From Caldifarciminota bacterium (GTDB taxonomy: Bacteria; Hydrothermota; Tepidihabitantia; SM23-42): a DNA stretch of 52,455 nucleotides. Position numbers and translations under genes: made by a program. The stretch spans positions 1,147,538 to 1,199,992 of the forward strand of contig CP070664.1 in NCBI GenBank assembly GCA_020355325.1, written 5' to 3'. Shown here in pieces: positions 9,414 through 18,248 of the stretch (position 1 is the first letter of the stretch; every line of letters begins with the position of its first letter). The notes under the pieces were generated by a model, which worked only from the letters and a program-made list of their open reading frames with translations, did not search any database and was not told the DNA's origin.

Positions 9414-9441
9414 ATCATATTTAAATTTCAAAAAAAGTCAA
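9414..9441 (-). promoter_or_regulatory. Promoter of the mreB wall operon
   Basis: On the minus strand TTGACT (9436-9441), a 16-bp spacer and TATGAT (9414-9419). The start site is expected about 7 nt downstream, giving a short leader that contains the GGAGG of mreB. A perfect 10-bp palindrome (GAGTGCACTC, 9451-9460) lies just upstream of the -35 box and could be an operator. Confidence 0.75.
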
Positions 9442-9573
9442 GTCAAAAAAGAGTGCACTCGCTCATTGTGAGATCCGTGCAGATTACAGAGACGAAGAGG
9501 TGATTACGATGAATACTGTCGACGCTTGTGACAACAAATTTCTCGATTTTTCACGATATTTGGAAAAAATCAA

Positions 9574-9601
9574 TTGACAATGCCCGTTTATTGAGTATGA
9601 T
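9574..9601 (+). promoter_or_regulatory. Promoter of the 57-residue basic protein
   Basis: TTGACA (9574-9579), 16-bp spacer, TATGAT (9596-9601). The predicted start near 9608 leaves a leader of only about 12 nt that is almost entirely the Shine-Dalgarno GGGAGG (9609-9614). Confidence 0.75.
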
Positions 9602-9619
9602 ATCAATAGGGAGGAAGAA

Positions 9620-9793
9620 ATGACCTACGAGCAACGCAAGCGCGGTGAACGGAGAGCGAAAAAGCGCCGGAGGTTGCTCTCTGAAAAAGAGTTTCGAAAA
9701 TTGATAGACACAGGAAAGACATCAGAAAAAGACAAAAGGGCTTGGCATGAGCGCAGGAAAAGTAAAAGAAGAAAGAAACAGATGGGGATATAG
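9620..9793 (+). CDS. Small, highly basic protein (57 residues) of unknown function
   Basis: ATG at 9620, 5 nt after GGGAGG, and stop TAG at 9791-9793. The product starts MTYEQRKRGERRAKKRRR and is dominated by Arg and Lys, with acidic residues between (LLSEKEFRKLIDTGK). No Cys, no signal peptide and no membrane segment. A consensus promoter just upstream and an ideal ribosome site support a real gene. The charge suggests binding to nucleic acid or the ribosome, but I recognise no family. It sits divergent from mreB and ahead of the fmdB-HU pair. Confidence 0.7.
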   Translation: MTYEQRKRGERRAKKRRRLLSEKEFRKLIDTGKTSEKDKRAWHERRKSKRRKKQMGI

Positions 9794-9842
9794 GTCGGGT
9801 ATCAGGATATCAGGGGATCGGGTGATGACAGCGATATATTTA

Positions 9843-9870
9843 TTGACAGCGTGATGATATTAGTTATAAT
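9843..9870 (+). promoter_or_regulatory. Full-consensus promoter of fmdB, probably leaderless
   Basis: Perfect TTGACA (9843-9848), 16-bp spacer, perfect TATAAT (9865-9870). The fmdB ATG is at 9880, only 9 nt after the -10 box and without a Shine-Dalgarno, so the mRNA should begin at or within about three bases of the start codon. Confidence 0.85.
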
Positions 9871-9879
9871 GTAACAACT

Positions 9880-10104
9880 ATGCCAATCATCGAATTCTAC
9901 TGCAAAAAGTGCGATTATACATTTGAAGAATTGATATTCAAGAGCAGCGAAATGAAATCAATCAAGTGTCCCAAATGTAAGGGCAATAGTTTAAAGAGGC
10001 TCTATTCAACATTTGGCTTTACCAGTAAAGGGTCTTCCAAGAGTCAGGGGAATTCCGCCTGCACAAGTTGTTCTCGATCGAGTTGTGCAGGATGTTCGAA
10101 ATAG
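9880..10104 (+). CDS. FmdB-family zinc ribbon protein
   Basis: A 74-residue protein that starts MPIIEFYCKKCDYTFEELI, the typical FmdB/CxxC regulatory family opening. Zinc ligands are CKKC (8-11) and CPKC (30-33). A second Cys-rich cluster, CTSC and CAGC, closes the protein at 61-72; such tails are seen in many family members. The molecular role of the family is not well defined; some members are linked to regulation of formamidase or amidase genes. It shares a transcript with the HU-like gene 11 nt downstream. Confidence 0.88.
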   Translation: MPIIEFYCKKCDYTFEELIFKSSEMKSIKCPKCKGNSLKRLYSTFGFTSKGSSKSQGNSACTSCSRSSCAGCSK

Positions 10105-10115
10105 AAGGAGGTAAG

Positions 10116-10409
10116 ATGAGAAGAGAACTTTTAGTTGAAAAGATCGCTGAGAAATTTGGGCCCGCCTACACGAAAGGTGATATTGAGAAGTTGATTGACA
10201 CTTTTTTAGATACGATTTTTGAAATTTTAATTCGCGATAAGAGAGTTGAGTTGAGAAGGTTCGGAACATTCGAGTTGAGAAAAAGAGCAGGAAGGAGTGC
10301 TAAGGCACCAAAGAGTGGAAAAGATTATACGTTACCCGATCGGTACGTCCCATTTTTTAGACCTTCAAAAATTTTTAAGAGAGAGATTCACGAGAAGATA
10401 AAGCCATAG
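10116..10409 (+). CDS. HU/IHF-family DNA-binding protein
   Basis: Nucleoid-associated, DNA-bending protein of 97 residues. The ATG at 10116 follows AAGGAGG at a 4-nt spacing; an in-frame upstream start lies inside fmdB and is less likely. The conserved core RVELRRFGTFELRKRAGR matches the HU/IHF body, and the DNA-clasping arm is KAPKSGKDYTLPDRYVPFF, with the intercalating-proline position occupied. The arm replaces the usual RNPKTGE with SAKAPKSGK. A homodimer is expected. I cannot decide between HU and IHF from one gene. Confidence 0.9.
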   Translation: MRRELLVEKIAEKFGPAYTKGDIEKLIDTFLDTIFEILIRDKRVELRRFGTFELRKRAGRSAKAPKSGKDYTLPDRYVPFFRPSKIFKREIHEKIKP

Positions 10410-10600
10410 CTTCTTTTATCGCGCAGTCACGCTGATCACGCGTGCGTTAAACAAACTATAAAACAGTGCATCGCTTTCACGCTGGATCTAACGAGCATTT
10501 ACTTTCAGATTTTTTGTATGATCTATCTACAGAAAAATTGATTACATAGGTGTTCGACATTTATTTGTTCTCCATTTATCAAAGTTACCGTATTCATGGG

Positions 10601-10628
10601 TTGACTTCATCGTAACGAAGATTATAAT
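10601..10628 (+). promoter_or_regulatory. Promoter of the TonB-dependent receptor operon
   Basis: TTGACT (10601-10606), 16-bp spacer, TATAAT (10623-10628). It yields a leader of about 26 nt with the purine-rich ribosome site AAAGGAGAAAGGGG before the ATG at 10661. The upstream gap 10410-10600 shows no other feature that I can support. Confidence 0.8.
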
Positions 10629-10660
10629 AACCCGTTTCATTAGGGAAAGGAGAAAGGGGT

Positions 10661-13207
10661 ATGAAGAAAATACTTTTCATTCTACTGCCTCCACTCATAT
10701 TCGCCGGCACGGTTGGAAAGATTGCGGGCCGTGTTATTGATGCAGATATGGATGAACCGCTGCATGGTGTTAATGTTATTATACCTGCACTCGAAACTGG
10801 CGGTGCCACAGAAGAAGATGGGTATTACTACATTCTGAATATACCACCGGGGACATATGAGATCGAGGCATCGATGATTGGTTATCGTCCTGAGATCAGG
10901 CAAGAGGTGAGGGTCTTTGCTGATCGGACAACCTATGTCGATTTTACATTGAGTCCTACGGTAATAGAAATCGAACAGCCGGTGATTGTTATTGCCAAAA
11001 GACCAGTCATTGAAATCGACATGACCTCAAAAGAAGCTCGAATAACGAGGGACCAATTTGATATCACACCTATCGAGGGACCGATCGAGGCAATCGCCCT
11101 GCAGGGTGGTGTGACCACCGATGCCGCGGGCAACCTCCATGTCCGCGGTGGCAGAAGCGGTGAATTGGGTTACTACATTGACGGCATCGAAGTTTCGAAT
11201 GCACTATTGGGTAGCGCACCAGTTTTGAATAAAAATCTCATATCCGAGATGTCTCTTCTTTCAGGAACCTTTAATGCCGAGTATGGGAATGTCATGAGTG
11301 GTGTCGTCAATATTGTTACGCCAGAAGGAGGTAAAACGTTAGCGACGACGTTCGAATATACATCACTCACGTTGATATCATCACCTTATCGTAAGAAGGA
11401 TTGGATAAATGACTTAGACACGTCGTGGAATGATGCACATCGTGATACAGCAGACAAGTCCTTATATGAAGTCCCGGATCTATCAGACCTATTGGACGAA
11501 AAAGACATCATCATACCTTTTTTGGGTGAAGTTAATGCGAGTATAGCTGGTCCACTCCCATTTGATAACGACACACGGTTTTTCATTGCAGGTAACTATT
11601 CTGTTCAAGAATCGTATCTTCCTTTTGGTTATGAGTTGTCCGGTGCTGTCAATGGGAAATTGACTCGAAGACTCGGGCCAAATCTCAAGCTGCTCCTTGA
11701 CGTACAATACGTTCAGAACGAAACCCAGAACTATAATCACCTCTTTAAATATCTATATGAAAACTATCTAGTTAACTACACAAAAAATTTGAGGGTTATT
11801 GCCGGTTTGAACCACGCGCCGACAAATTCGTTCTTCTATAATCTTCGGGTTGGTTATATCGAGGACAACATAGAGACACAGGTACCTGATTTGAGCGAAG
11901 ACACTATCATTGAGCCCATTCGGGACAACTATTCTGAATTTTACATTTCAGGGTATCCAATATTCAGACGGGATGTAAACACCAAGAAATACATTATTAA
12001 GGCGGATTGTAATCTTCAAGTTGGGAAGATGCATCACTTCAAATTCGGCGGTGAACAGAATTTTTATAAATTTACGCTGACCGATCGCCAGCAACTATTT
12101 CCGCGCACGCCAATTTTTTATCAGGACTACACGAGAGAGCCGATGGACGGCGCACTCTTTGTTCAGGACAAGATTGAACACCGCTATCTTGTTATTAATG
12201 CTGGATTGCGGTTTGATTACAGCTATCCAAACGCCGTCATGTGGGAGGATATTGAAGACCCAACTTCAGAGGCCGCGGATGTCGAACCGCACTATCAGCT
12301 CTCTCCACGTCTCGGCTTGTCACACCCAGTCACCGATAATGCAATGCTCCATTTTGCCTACGGTCATTTCTTCCAGATGCCACCCTATGAGATTATGTAT
12401 TACAATGGCGATTATATAACGCAGCCAGAGAGTATACCACGCTATGGCTTGGTGGGGAATCCACGCATACTGCCCCAGCGTACTACTTCCTACGAGGTCG
12501 GAGTGAAGTATGCAATCAAAGAAATATATGGAATTGACATTACACTATTTTTGAAGGATATTAAGAACCTGTTGGCAACGACTGAGGTGAGGGAATTTCC
12601 TTTTGATTATATCATCTACACGAACGATGACTTTGGACGTATCCAGGGAATCGATTTTACAATAAAGCGAGAGACTGTTTCTCATTTTGGATTCACGATA
12701 AATTATACCTATCAGGTTGCGCGCGGTAACCGTTCCTTCGCAATGCAAGGTTTTTATGATGTGTATACAGGCCTACCAGAGAGACTAAAGGAATACCATC
12801 TCGATTTTGACCGAAGACATACATTCTCCAGCACCGTTGAATTTCTCCTCAACGAATTGGGTGGAATCGGTATTAATTTTAGAGCAGCGAGTGGACTTCC
12901 CTATACACCGTACATTAGCGAGGGGGTCGTGGTTGAAGAAAATTCGGCGCGCATGGCATGGGAATATTCACTCGACATCATGCTCCATCAAGGATTGAAA
13001 ATCGGTCGAACAACCATAGAATTCTTCGTACGAGGCACGAATCTCACCGATGCAAAAAATCCGCGGTATGTGTATGCACGCAGCGGTAAACCATGGGATC
13101 CGGGAGAGGAATACGGCGGACTCATGGGGTCGGCAGATTATATCATCGATCCTTCAAACGTTGGACCGAGACGCATTGTTGAGGCAGGGATGAGAATAAG
13201 GCTATAA
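10661..13207 (+). CDS. TonB-dependent outer-membrane receptor with carboxypeptidase-like regulatory domain
   Basis: Outer-membrane beta-barrel importer, 848 residues. Order: signal peptide (1-16), a carboxypeptidase-regulatory-like beta-sandwich (about 18-100; GKIAGRVIDADMDEPLHGVNV, DGYYYILNIPPGTYEIEAS), a plug domain (about 130-230; VRGGRSGELGYYIDGIEV and AEYGNVMSGVVNIVTPEGG), then a barrel ending in an amphipathic strand with terminal IVEAGMRIRL. The substrate is not evident. No SusD partner follows. Instead a large secreted protein and a PorV-like protein do, and close spacing suggests one operon. Confidence 0.9.
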   Translation: MKKILFILLPPLIFAGTVGKIAGRVIDADMDEPLHGVNVIIPALETGGATEEDGYYYILNIPPGTYEIEASMIGYRPEIRQEVRVFADRTTYVDFTLSPTVIEIEQPVIVIAKRPVIEIDMTSKEARITRDQFDITPIEGPIEAIALQGGVTTDAAGNLHVRGGRSGELGYYIDGIEVSNALLGSAPVLNKNLISEMSLLSGTFNAEYGNVMSGVVNIVTPEGGKTLATTFEYTSLTLISSPYRKKDWINDLDTSWNDAHRDTADKSLYEVPDLSDLLDEKDIIIPFLGEVNASIAGPLPFDNDTRFFIAGNYSVQESYLPFGYELSGAVNGKLTRRLGPNLKLLLDVQYVQNETQNYNHLFKYLYENYLVNYTKNLRVIAGLNHAPTNSFFYNLRVGYIEDNIETQVPDLSEDTIIEPIRDNYSEFYISGYPIFRRDVNTKKYIIKADCNLQVGKMHHFKFGGEQNFYKFTLTDRQQLFPRTPIFYQDYTREPMDGALFVQDKIEHRYLVINAGLRFDYSYPNAVMWEDIEDPTSEAADVEPHYQLSPRLGLSHPVTDNAMLHFAYGHFFQMPPYEIMYYNGDYITQPESIPRYGLVGNPRILPQRTTSYEVGVKYAIKEIYGIDITLFLKDIKNLLATTEVREFPFDYIIYTNDDFGRIQGIDFTIKRETVSHFGFTINYTYQVARGNRSFAMQGFYDVYTGLPERLKEYHLDFDRRHTFSSTVEFLLNELGGIGINFRAASGLPYTPYISEGVVVEENSARMAWEYSLDIMLHQGLKIGRTTIEFFVRGTNLTDAKNPRYVYARSGKPWDPGEEYGGLMGSADYIIDPSNVGPRRIVEAGMRIRL

Positions 13208-13220
13208 CAAAGGAGTGTGT

Positions 13221-15923
13221 ATGCTTTTGATTCTTTTTGTATTATTATCTAATTCCGATGCAGCGATAGGTGTATCAGATAAGGGTGAACTTTCAAATGT
13301 AACATCGAATTACGGACTCATCGCCAATCTTCATTACTTCACACCGGCCTTTCACTGGCCCAATGCCGCGCCCTTTCAGCACCAGTACTGCCCGGGATTT
13401 GGCATGCTTGCTGCGCGTAGTGATACGGTTATCGAATCTTTCTTGAATCTGGCTGCTCCTGAATGGGCACCGCTCGAGGGATCATACGGTACACTCTATT
13501 CTGGTGATGTAACGGCTCCAGACGGTACACCATATATAGCGACATCAGACAATGAAGAAACATGGCCCACGGTGGCTGGTGAACGTTTCTGGCCTGGACC
13601 CTATCGTAAAGATACGCTCGGCCAAGAAGTTGAGGGAGAGTTTACATCAGACCAGGATCTATTCTGCATATTTAATGACCAGGATGTGTTTGGCATACAG
13701 GTCGATCAATCGACCTACTCGTGGGGCAGAATTTATGCGCGAGATTTCTTGGCCTACGATTATCATATATACAGCACGAGACAAGAAGCGGTTGACAATG
13801 TCTATCTCGGCTTCCGAGGTAATTTTCGATGTGACTATGATATGCAAGACTACATAGGTTTGTACCGAGATGAAGACGTCACCTTCGTCTACTACTGGGA
13901 TGCGGACGGTATTCCCCAAGAACCTTGGTTATCCGTTGGAATGATCGGCGTTGCATTCTTACATCAGGAGATAGACAATTTTCACTACTATGAAAAGCAG
14001 CATGAACCGGGTGAGGATTTTAGACTTTATCCGATCATTGTCTCTGACCCAACGAACCCCAATATTGATTCATCCCTCTACTTTCATGGAGATAATCTCT
14101 ATATCGATGATCCTTCGCTTGTGCAGGCCCTGCCACCTGAATCAACGAGCTCCTATAATTTCATTGTTTCATCCGGACCCAAGACCATTATGCCCAATGA
14201 TACGTTGCAATTCACAGCAGTTGTGATATGTGGTGAAGACTCCGCTGCTCTCTTTAAGAATCTCAATACAGTACTGACGATGGCGGAAAATTATTTTCTG
14301 GGTAGTGGACCGCCTGCTTCACCTCTTGTGCATACGGTTCCTGGACATAAGAGAATAACCCTATACTGGGGCGCAGAACCATCAGAGTCATCGGTCGATA
14401 TGACGACTGGAAAAATTGATTTCGAGGGATACAAAGTATATCGTAGCGAAGACCAGGGAAAGACCTGGGGAAAAGAGATTACGAATGAATATGGTCAGAT
14501 CGTTGGGTACGTTCCCCTTGCCCAGTTCGATTTGAAGGATGGAATTGCAGGTACTGACCCGGCATTTCAATACCAGTCCTTGGGCAGTGAAAGCGGCCTG
14601 AAGCATACCTTTATCGATTCAACAGTCTACAACGGTATTGAGTATTGGTATTGTGTTACTGCATATGATAAGGGAAATCAGAATCCTGATTCTCTCGAGC
14701 CTTCTTATGAAAGTGCTAAGGGCAGACCAGGAGCGCCAAATGTTGATTCCGTAACAGCTGCACCACCACCATCTGGTTACATACCAGCCTCTATTTTAGG
14801 CGGTGATATACTCCATCCCATCGGCGGTCCATGCGAAGCATTGGCACTCGTGACTATTCTCAATCCTTCAGAGCTTACATCGCATACCTATGAAGTTTCA
14901 TTCGCTGATACAACATATGAAGACAGTACATGGACGACATTTACACTCTTCGACATGACAGCACAAGAGACAACTCTCTATAACCACGAACTTTCTGATT
15001 CTTCCTTGGATAACGTTCCGGTTACCGACGGTTTCAGATTGACCTTGCTGAACAGTGAAAGTGGTGTTAAATCAATAGATTGGACAAAGGTGAGTGGTGA
15101 TACCTGCACATTTGAATGGTGGACTGGCTATTTAGGTTTTATGGCAGGAAATACCTATATCAGCGGTGCAGCCGATTTCAGAATCGTCGTCGATCACGCG
15201 AACCCTGCGACAGTACAGATTAATGATGGTTTTGGTGGGGTTCATCCATCAATTCAAATTCCAATCAGAATCTACGATATTACAGATTCTATGAACATCA
15301 TTGATGTGAGTGATTTTACATGGTTACTTGATTATGCCTATAGCGACACGACGGATACAATTCACTACGGTCCACCAGGTTGGGATTTGATACCAGGAGG
15401 CGCTGGCTATAACCCTCATCCAGATTGGGTACTCGTTGGATTCGTTGACCAGATCGGTTGCGAGAACGAAAGTGGAGAGGCGGTGTACTTCGCTACGCAG
15501 AATGGTCCAGTGACCGCGACTCCGCCATCCGACGGTGATGAATTCACCATCATGACGTATAAGCCTTTTTCGCCTGCAATAACCTATCAATTTACGATTG
15601 TCCCTTCTTCAATCGATTCAGATTCAATAGAATTGAGTAGCGTACGGGTCGTGCCGAATCCATACATTCTTCATTCTCGATTCGAAAGTACACCCTACGA
15701 TAGAAGAATCATGTTTACGAATCTGCCACAGCGGTGTGAAATTCAAATATACAACATCGCTGGTGAGCACATAAATACTATCACGCACACAAATAACCTC
15801 GGTTATGAGTATTGGGATCTACGTACGAAGTACGGACTCGAAGTTGCATACGGAATTTATATCTATGTCGTGAAAACAGACAACGGTGCTAAGGCAAAAG
15901 GTAAATTTGTGATCGTTAAATAG
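13221..15923 (+). CDS. Large secreted protein with FN3-like region and C-terminal sorting-type domain
   Basis: A 900-residue extracellular or surface protein. I start at the ATG at 13221 because AAGGAG (13210-13215) is 5 nt upstream; a GTG six bases earlier would overlap that site. A short signal peptide (LLILFVLLSNSDAA) is followed by a long beta-rich, Asp- and Tyr-rich region, a fibronectin-III-like segment around 380-500 (ITLYWGAEP, FEGYKVYRSEDQG, YWYCVTAYD), and from about 810 a FlgD-like/type-A sorting domain (RVVPNPYI, IQIYNIAGE, YGIYIYVVKT, KGKFVIVK). It lies between a TonB receptor and a PorV-like protein, which suggests that the three act together at the outer membrane. Confidence 0.75.
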   Translation: MLLILFVLLSNSDAAIGVSDKGELSNVTSNYGLIANLHYFTPAFHWPNAAPFQHQYCPGFGMLAARSDTVIESFLNLAAPEWAPLEGSYGTLYSGDVTAPDGTPYIATSDNEETWPTVAGERFWPGPYRKDTLGQEVEGEFTSDQDLFCIFNDQDVFGIQVDQSTYSWGRIYARDFLAYDYHIYSTRQEAVDNVYLGFRGNFRCDYDMQDYIGLYRDEDVTFVYYWDADGIPQEPWLSVGMIGVAFLHQEIDNFHYYEKQHEPGEDFRLYPIIVSDPTNPNIDSSLYFHGDNLYIDDPSLVQALPPESTSSYNFIVSSGPKTIMPNDTLQFTAVVICGEDSAALFKNLNTVLTMAENYFLGSGPPASPLVHTVPGHKRITLYWGAEPSESSVDMTTGKIDFEGYKVYRSEDQGKTWGKEITNEYGQIVGYVPLAQFDLKDGIAGTDPAFQYQSLGSESGLKHTFIDSTVYNGIEYWYCVTAYDKGNQNPDSLEPSYESAKGRPGAPNVDSVTAAPPPSGYIPASILGGDILHPIGGPCEALALVTILNPSELTSHTYEVSFADTTYEDSTWTTFTLFDMTAQETTLYNHELSDSSLDNVPVTDGFRLTLLNSESGVKSIDWTKVSGDTCTFEWWTGYLGFMAGNTYISGAADFRIVVDHANPATVQINDGFGGVHPSIQIPIRIYDITDSMNIIDVSDFTWLLDYAYSDTTDTIHYGPPGWDLIPGGAGYNPHPDWVLVGFVDQIGCENESGEAVYFATQNGPVTATPPSDGDEFTIMTYKPFSPAITYQFTIVPSSIDSDSIELSSVRVVPNPYILHSRFESTPYDRRIMFTNLPQRCEIQIYNIAGEHINTITHTNNLGYEYWDLRTKYGLEVAYGIYIYVVKTDNGAKAKGKFVIVK

Positions 15924-15932
15924 GAGGAGGCA

Positions 15933-16973
15933 ATGATGAAAAGATTCGGACTCATAAAATCAAAAAAAGGATTGTGGGCAGGAGTGATGCTCCTTACGCT
16001 TGTAACCGCGGGCTCTGGTTTTAACAAAGTCGGTACTACAGCTGCTCCATTCTTAAAAATCGAACTTGGTGCACGGCCGGTTGCGATGGGTGGTTCATTT
16101 GTTGCGCTCGCGAATGACCCCTCGGGTATTTACTATAATCCAGCGGGCATTGCCGAACTGAACAAGATTTATGTTACTGGTGGACACACTGTATGGTTTG
16201 CAGACCTCGATTACAATTATGCTACATTTGTTTTACCGACAAGCAGAATAAACTTTGGTGTCTGGGGTTCATTCCTCATTAGCGATGACATAGAAATTAC
16301 TACTATAGAAAATCCTGAAGGGACTGGTCAATACTACAACTATGTAGATGGGTTGCTCGGATTTACAATATCGGCATTTCTGTCAGATAGACTTTCAGTC
16401 GGCCTATCGGGCAAATACATCCAGCAGACACTCTATAACGAGAGTGCATCGACCTTTGCCTTGGATGTCGGCTCGATTCTGAGGACTCCATTCAGGGGAC
16501 TGAGACTCGGCATGTGTATGGTCAATTACGGCGGTCGAATGCAACTGTCCGGCAATGATTTAATCGTTCAGACTGACCCCTGGCCAGATTATCAGGGTAA
16601 TCCAGACGTCGAGGCGCGGTTAACAACGGAATCATTTCCACTGCCGCTGGCATTTAAATTAGGCATTGCGTTCGATGTTATAGGAGAAGATGAGGCTTTT
16701 TTCAGAGATGAAAACCATCGAATCACGATTGCCGTAGACGGCATTCACCCTAATGACGGCGAAGAGAAACTACATATTGGTTGTGAATACAGTTTGTTCG
16801 AAATGCTCTTCCTGCGAGGTGGCTACAAGGTTAATTATGATACGCAGAAATTTACTGCTGGTGCGGGTATGAAAGTTGCCATTGGAACGCGCGATATTCT
16901 TGTAGACTACGCCTATGTCGATATGGATGTGTTGGATGCAACCCATCGTATTTCGGTGACAATAGGATTCTAA
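15933..16973 (+). CDS. PorV/PorQ-family outer-membrane beta-barrel protein
   Basis: A 346-residue barrel protein of the UPF0164/PorV-PorQ group. A signal sequence (about 1-35) precedes LKIELGARPVAMGGSFVALANDPSGIYYNPAGIAEL, the hallmark of the family and related to FadL-like barrels. The C-terminus ends in a strand with terminal aromatic residue (ISVTIGF). In Bacteroidetes PorV shuttles type IX secretion cargo to the attachment complex, so proximity to sorting-domain proteins is suggestive. No PorK, L, M, N or SprA is in the window. GGAGGAGG precedes two adjacent ATG codons; the second (15936) has the better spacing. Confidence 0.82.
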   Translation: MMKRFGLIKSKKGLWAGVMLLTLVTAGSGFNKVGTTAAPFLKIELGARPVAMGGSFVALANDPSGIYYNPAGIAELNKIYVTGGHTVWFADLDYNYATFVLPTSRINFGVWGSFLISDDIEITTIENPEGTGQYYNYVDGLLGFTISAFLSDRLSVGLSGKYIQQTLYNESASTFALDVGSILRTPFRGLRLGMCMVNYGGRMQLSGNDLIVQTDPWPDYQGNPDVEARLTTESFPLPLAFKLGIAFDVIGEDEAFFRDENHRITIAVDGIHPNDGEEKLHIGCEYSLFEMLFLRGGYKVNYDTQKFTAGAGMKVAIGTRDILVDYAYVDMDVLDATHRISVTIGF

Positions 16974-17330
16974 GACAGAAAGAAGAGAGGGCATGAGAGG
17001 ACAGAGGAAGGCATGAGTCCCGTTAGCATACAAACGCAACGGGATGCTGATTTTTACAGCCAAATGGAATTTGGGTAAAAATCGCAAAGGCATGAGATGG
17101 CAGAAGGATAAAAGATAGTCATGGGATAATGACAAATACGAAAATTCAAATGTCAAATCAATGTCAAAATCCAAATATCAAAATTTGGCGTTTAAGCATT
17201 GAGATTTCAATTGACATTTGGGCTTTGAAATTTGTCATTAAAGACCCTGAATGCAATTCCTTAGGTCTTTTGACCATCTTTCTAATCCCTTTGTTAGTTT
17301 TCTTGCAGCTTTCATTTTTAAGGGGGTTAC
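16974..17330. other. Gene-free stretch with repeated words and hairpins
   Basis: These 357 bases hold no convincing gene. The word GGCATGAG occurs three times (16990-16997, 17010-17017, 17089-17096), two copies within a longer similar context. A pair of interleaved inverted words is at 17019-17048, and an imperfect 112-nt inverted repeat is at 17128-17239. A TTGACA (17211-17216) inside the latter has only a weak -10 partner 16 bp on (TGTCAT). Confidence 0.6.
17128..17239. repeat. Imperfect inverted-repeat element
   Basis: The ends AATGACAAAT (17128-17137) and ATTTGTCATT (17230-17239) are perfect inverted copies. Complementarity continues inward with mismatches for about 35 nt each side (CAAATGTCAA on both arms), so the transcript could form a long hairpin. 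Low-complexity words related to 'CAAATGTC' fill the centre. It looks like a small non-coding dispersed repeat; no coding capacity is seen. Confidence 0.6.
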
Positions 17331-18188
17331 ATGGATAGAAGGAGTTTCTTAAAAGCAGTGGGATTTGCAACACCCATTATGCTCTTTCTGGGTAAAATTC
17401 CCAGATTGTTATGGGCGGGAAAATGGGAACACGCAACAAAGAATTTCTGGAAGAATGGTGATTTTGTCCAGGAAACGGTTGATATGTCTGGTTATACAAA
17501 AGGCAAAATCAAGGCAAAGATTGACGGTCAGTGGCAGGAATTTCAGATACGTGAGGCGAGCAAAGAGTTTATTAAATGGAACACAGAAAAGCGCATTGAA
17601 TTTTTAGAGAAAATAAAGACCGGCACAATGCCTTCATTGGGCGGTCCGCATTCGGGCGCGGTTGCCACGTATGGCCTTGGTCGACTCGATTCAAAATTTA
17701 CCGTGAACAATGCGATCAAGGGCATCGGATTAGCACCCAAGGATGAGAATATCGATAAGGCAATAAATCGACTCAAGGAAACGTATGAGCGCCCGATGCC
17801 CGAGAAGATGGATATCCTCAAATCATTCTACGAAGATCCGGATTTCCTCGACTGGCGTAAGCAGACATCGTTAGAGTTGTATGCTACACCAAAATTTGAG
17901 ACGCATACCTTTCTGAACGTGATGGAAAATCCCGTTGCGACAATTGTCTTTCTCGATATTCCATCATTTGAATTACGGACAATAGCACGGATTGTACACC
18001 CCGACGATAAAGCGGCACTTCCGTCAGAAAAGAAATATCTAGAGTTCGTCAACCTTGCGCATTCATACATGCACGGTGAGTTTCCTCGGCTCTATCCCTT
18101 GCTCCTGTTCTATATCATTGAAGAATTTGACAATACCCCGGGCCGAAAGAGGGGAATAAGAACCGTGCCCAAGTTACCGGAGGAATAG
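17331..18188 (+). CDS. Tat-signal protein of unknown function
   Basis: 285 residues starting MDRRSFLKAVGFATP, a classic twin-arginine export motif (RRSFLK) followed by a hydrophobic stretch to about residue 30. The protein should therefore be folded, perhaps with a cofactor, before export. The mature part has no CxxC, heme or Fe-S motif. It contains charged helices (KEFIKWNTEKRIEFLEKIK), then TMPSLGGPHSGAVATYGLGRLDS, and later HPDDKAALPSEKKYLEFVNLAHSYMHGEF, whose His residues could bind a metal. I recognise no family. The ATG at 17331 follows AAGGGGG. Downstream lies a secreted LamG-like protein. Confidence 0.72.
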   Translation: MDRRSFLKAVGFATPIMLFLGKIPRLLWAGKWEHATKNFWKNGDFVQETVDMSGYTKGKIKAKIDGQWQEFQIREASKEFIKWNTEKRIEFLEKIKTGTMPSLGGPHSGAVATYGLGRLDSKFTVNNAIKGIGLAPKDENIDKAINRLKETYERPMPEKMDILKSFYEDPDFLDWRKQTSLELYATPKFETHTFLNVMENPVATIVFLDIPSFELRTIARIVHPDDKAALPSEKKYLEFVNLAHSYMHGEFPRLYPLLLFYIIEEFDNTPGRKRGIRTVPKLPEE

Positions 18189-18248
18189 ATTCGGTAATGT
18201 CAGGTGCCAGATTACAAATGTCAAAAAATCCGTGTAAATCTGTGTCTG

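Noticed and set aside
9511..9579. A 22-codon frame from the ATG at 9511 (MNTVDACDNKFLD...) with a purine-rich upstream stretch.
   Set aside because: It runs into the -35 box of the next promoter, has no promoter of its own that I can see, and is too short to judge coding bias.
17211..17238. TTGACA plus TGTCAT as a promoter for the Tat-signal gene.
   Set aside because: The -10 box is poor, it lies within the inverted-repeat words that naturally contain TTGACA, and it is about 90 bp from the gene.
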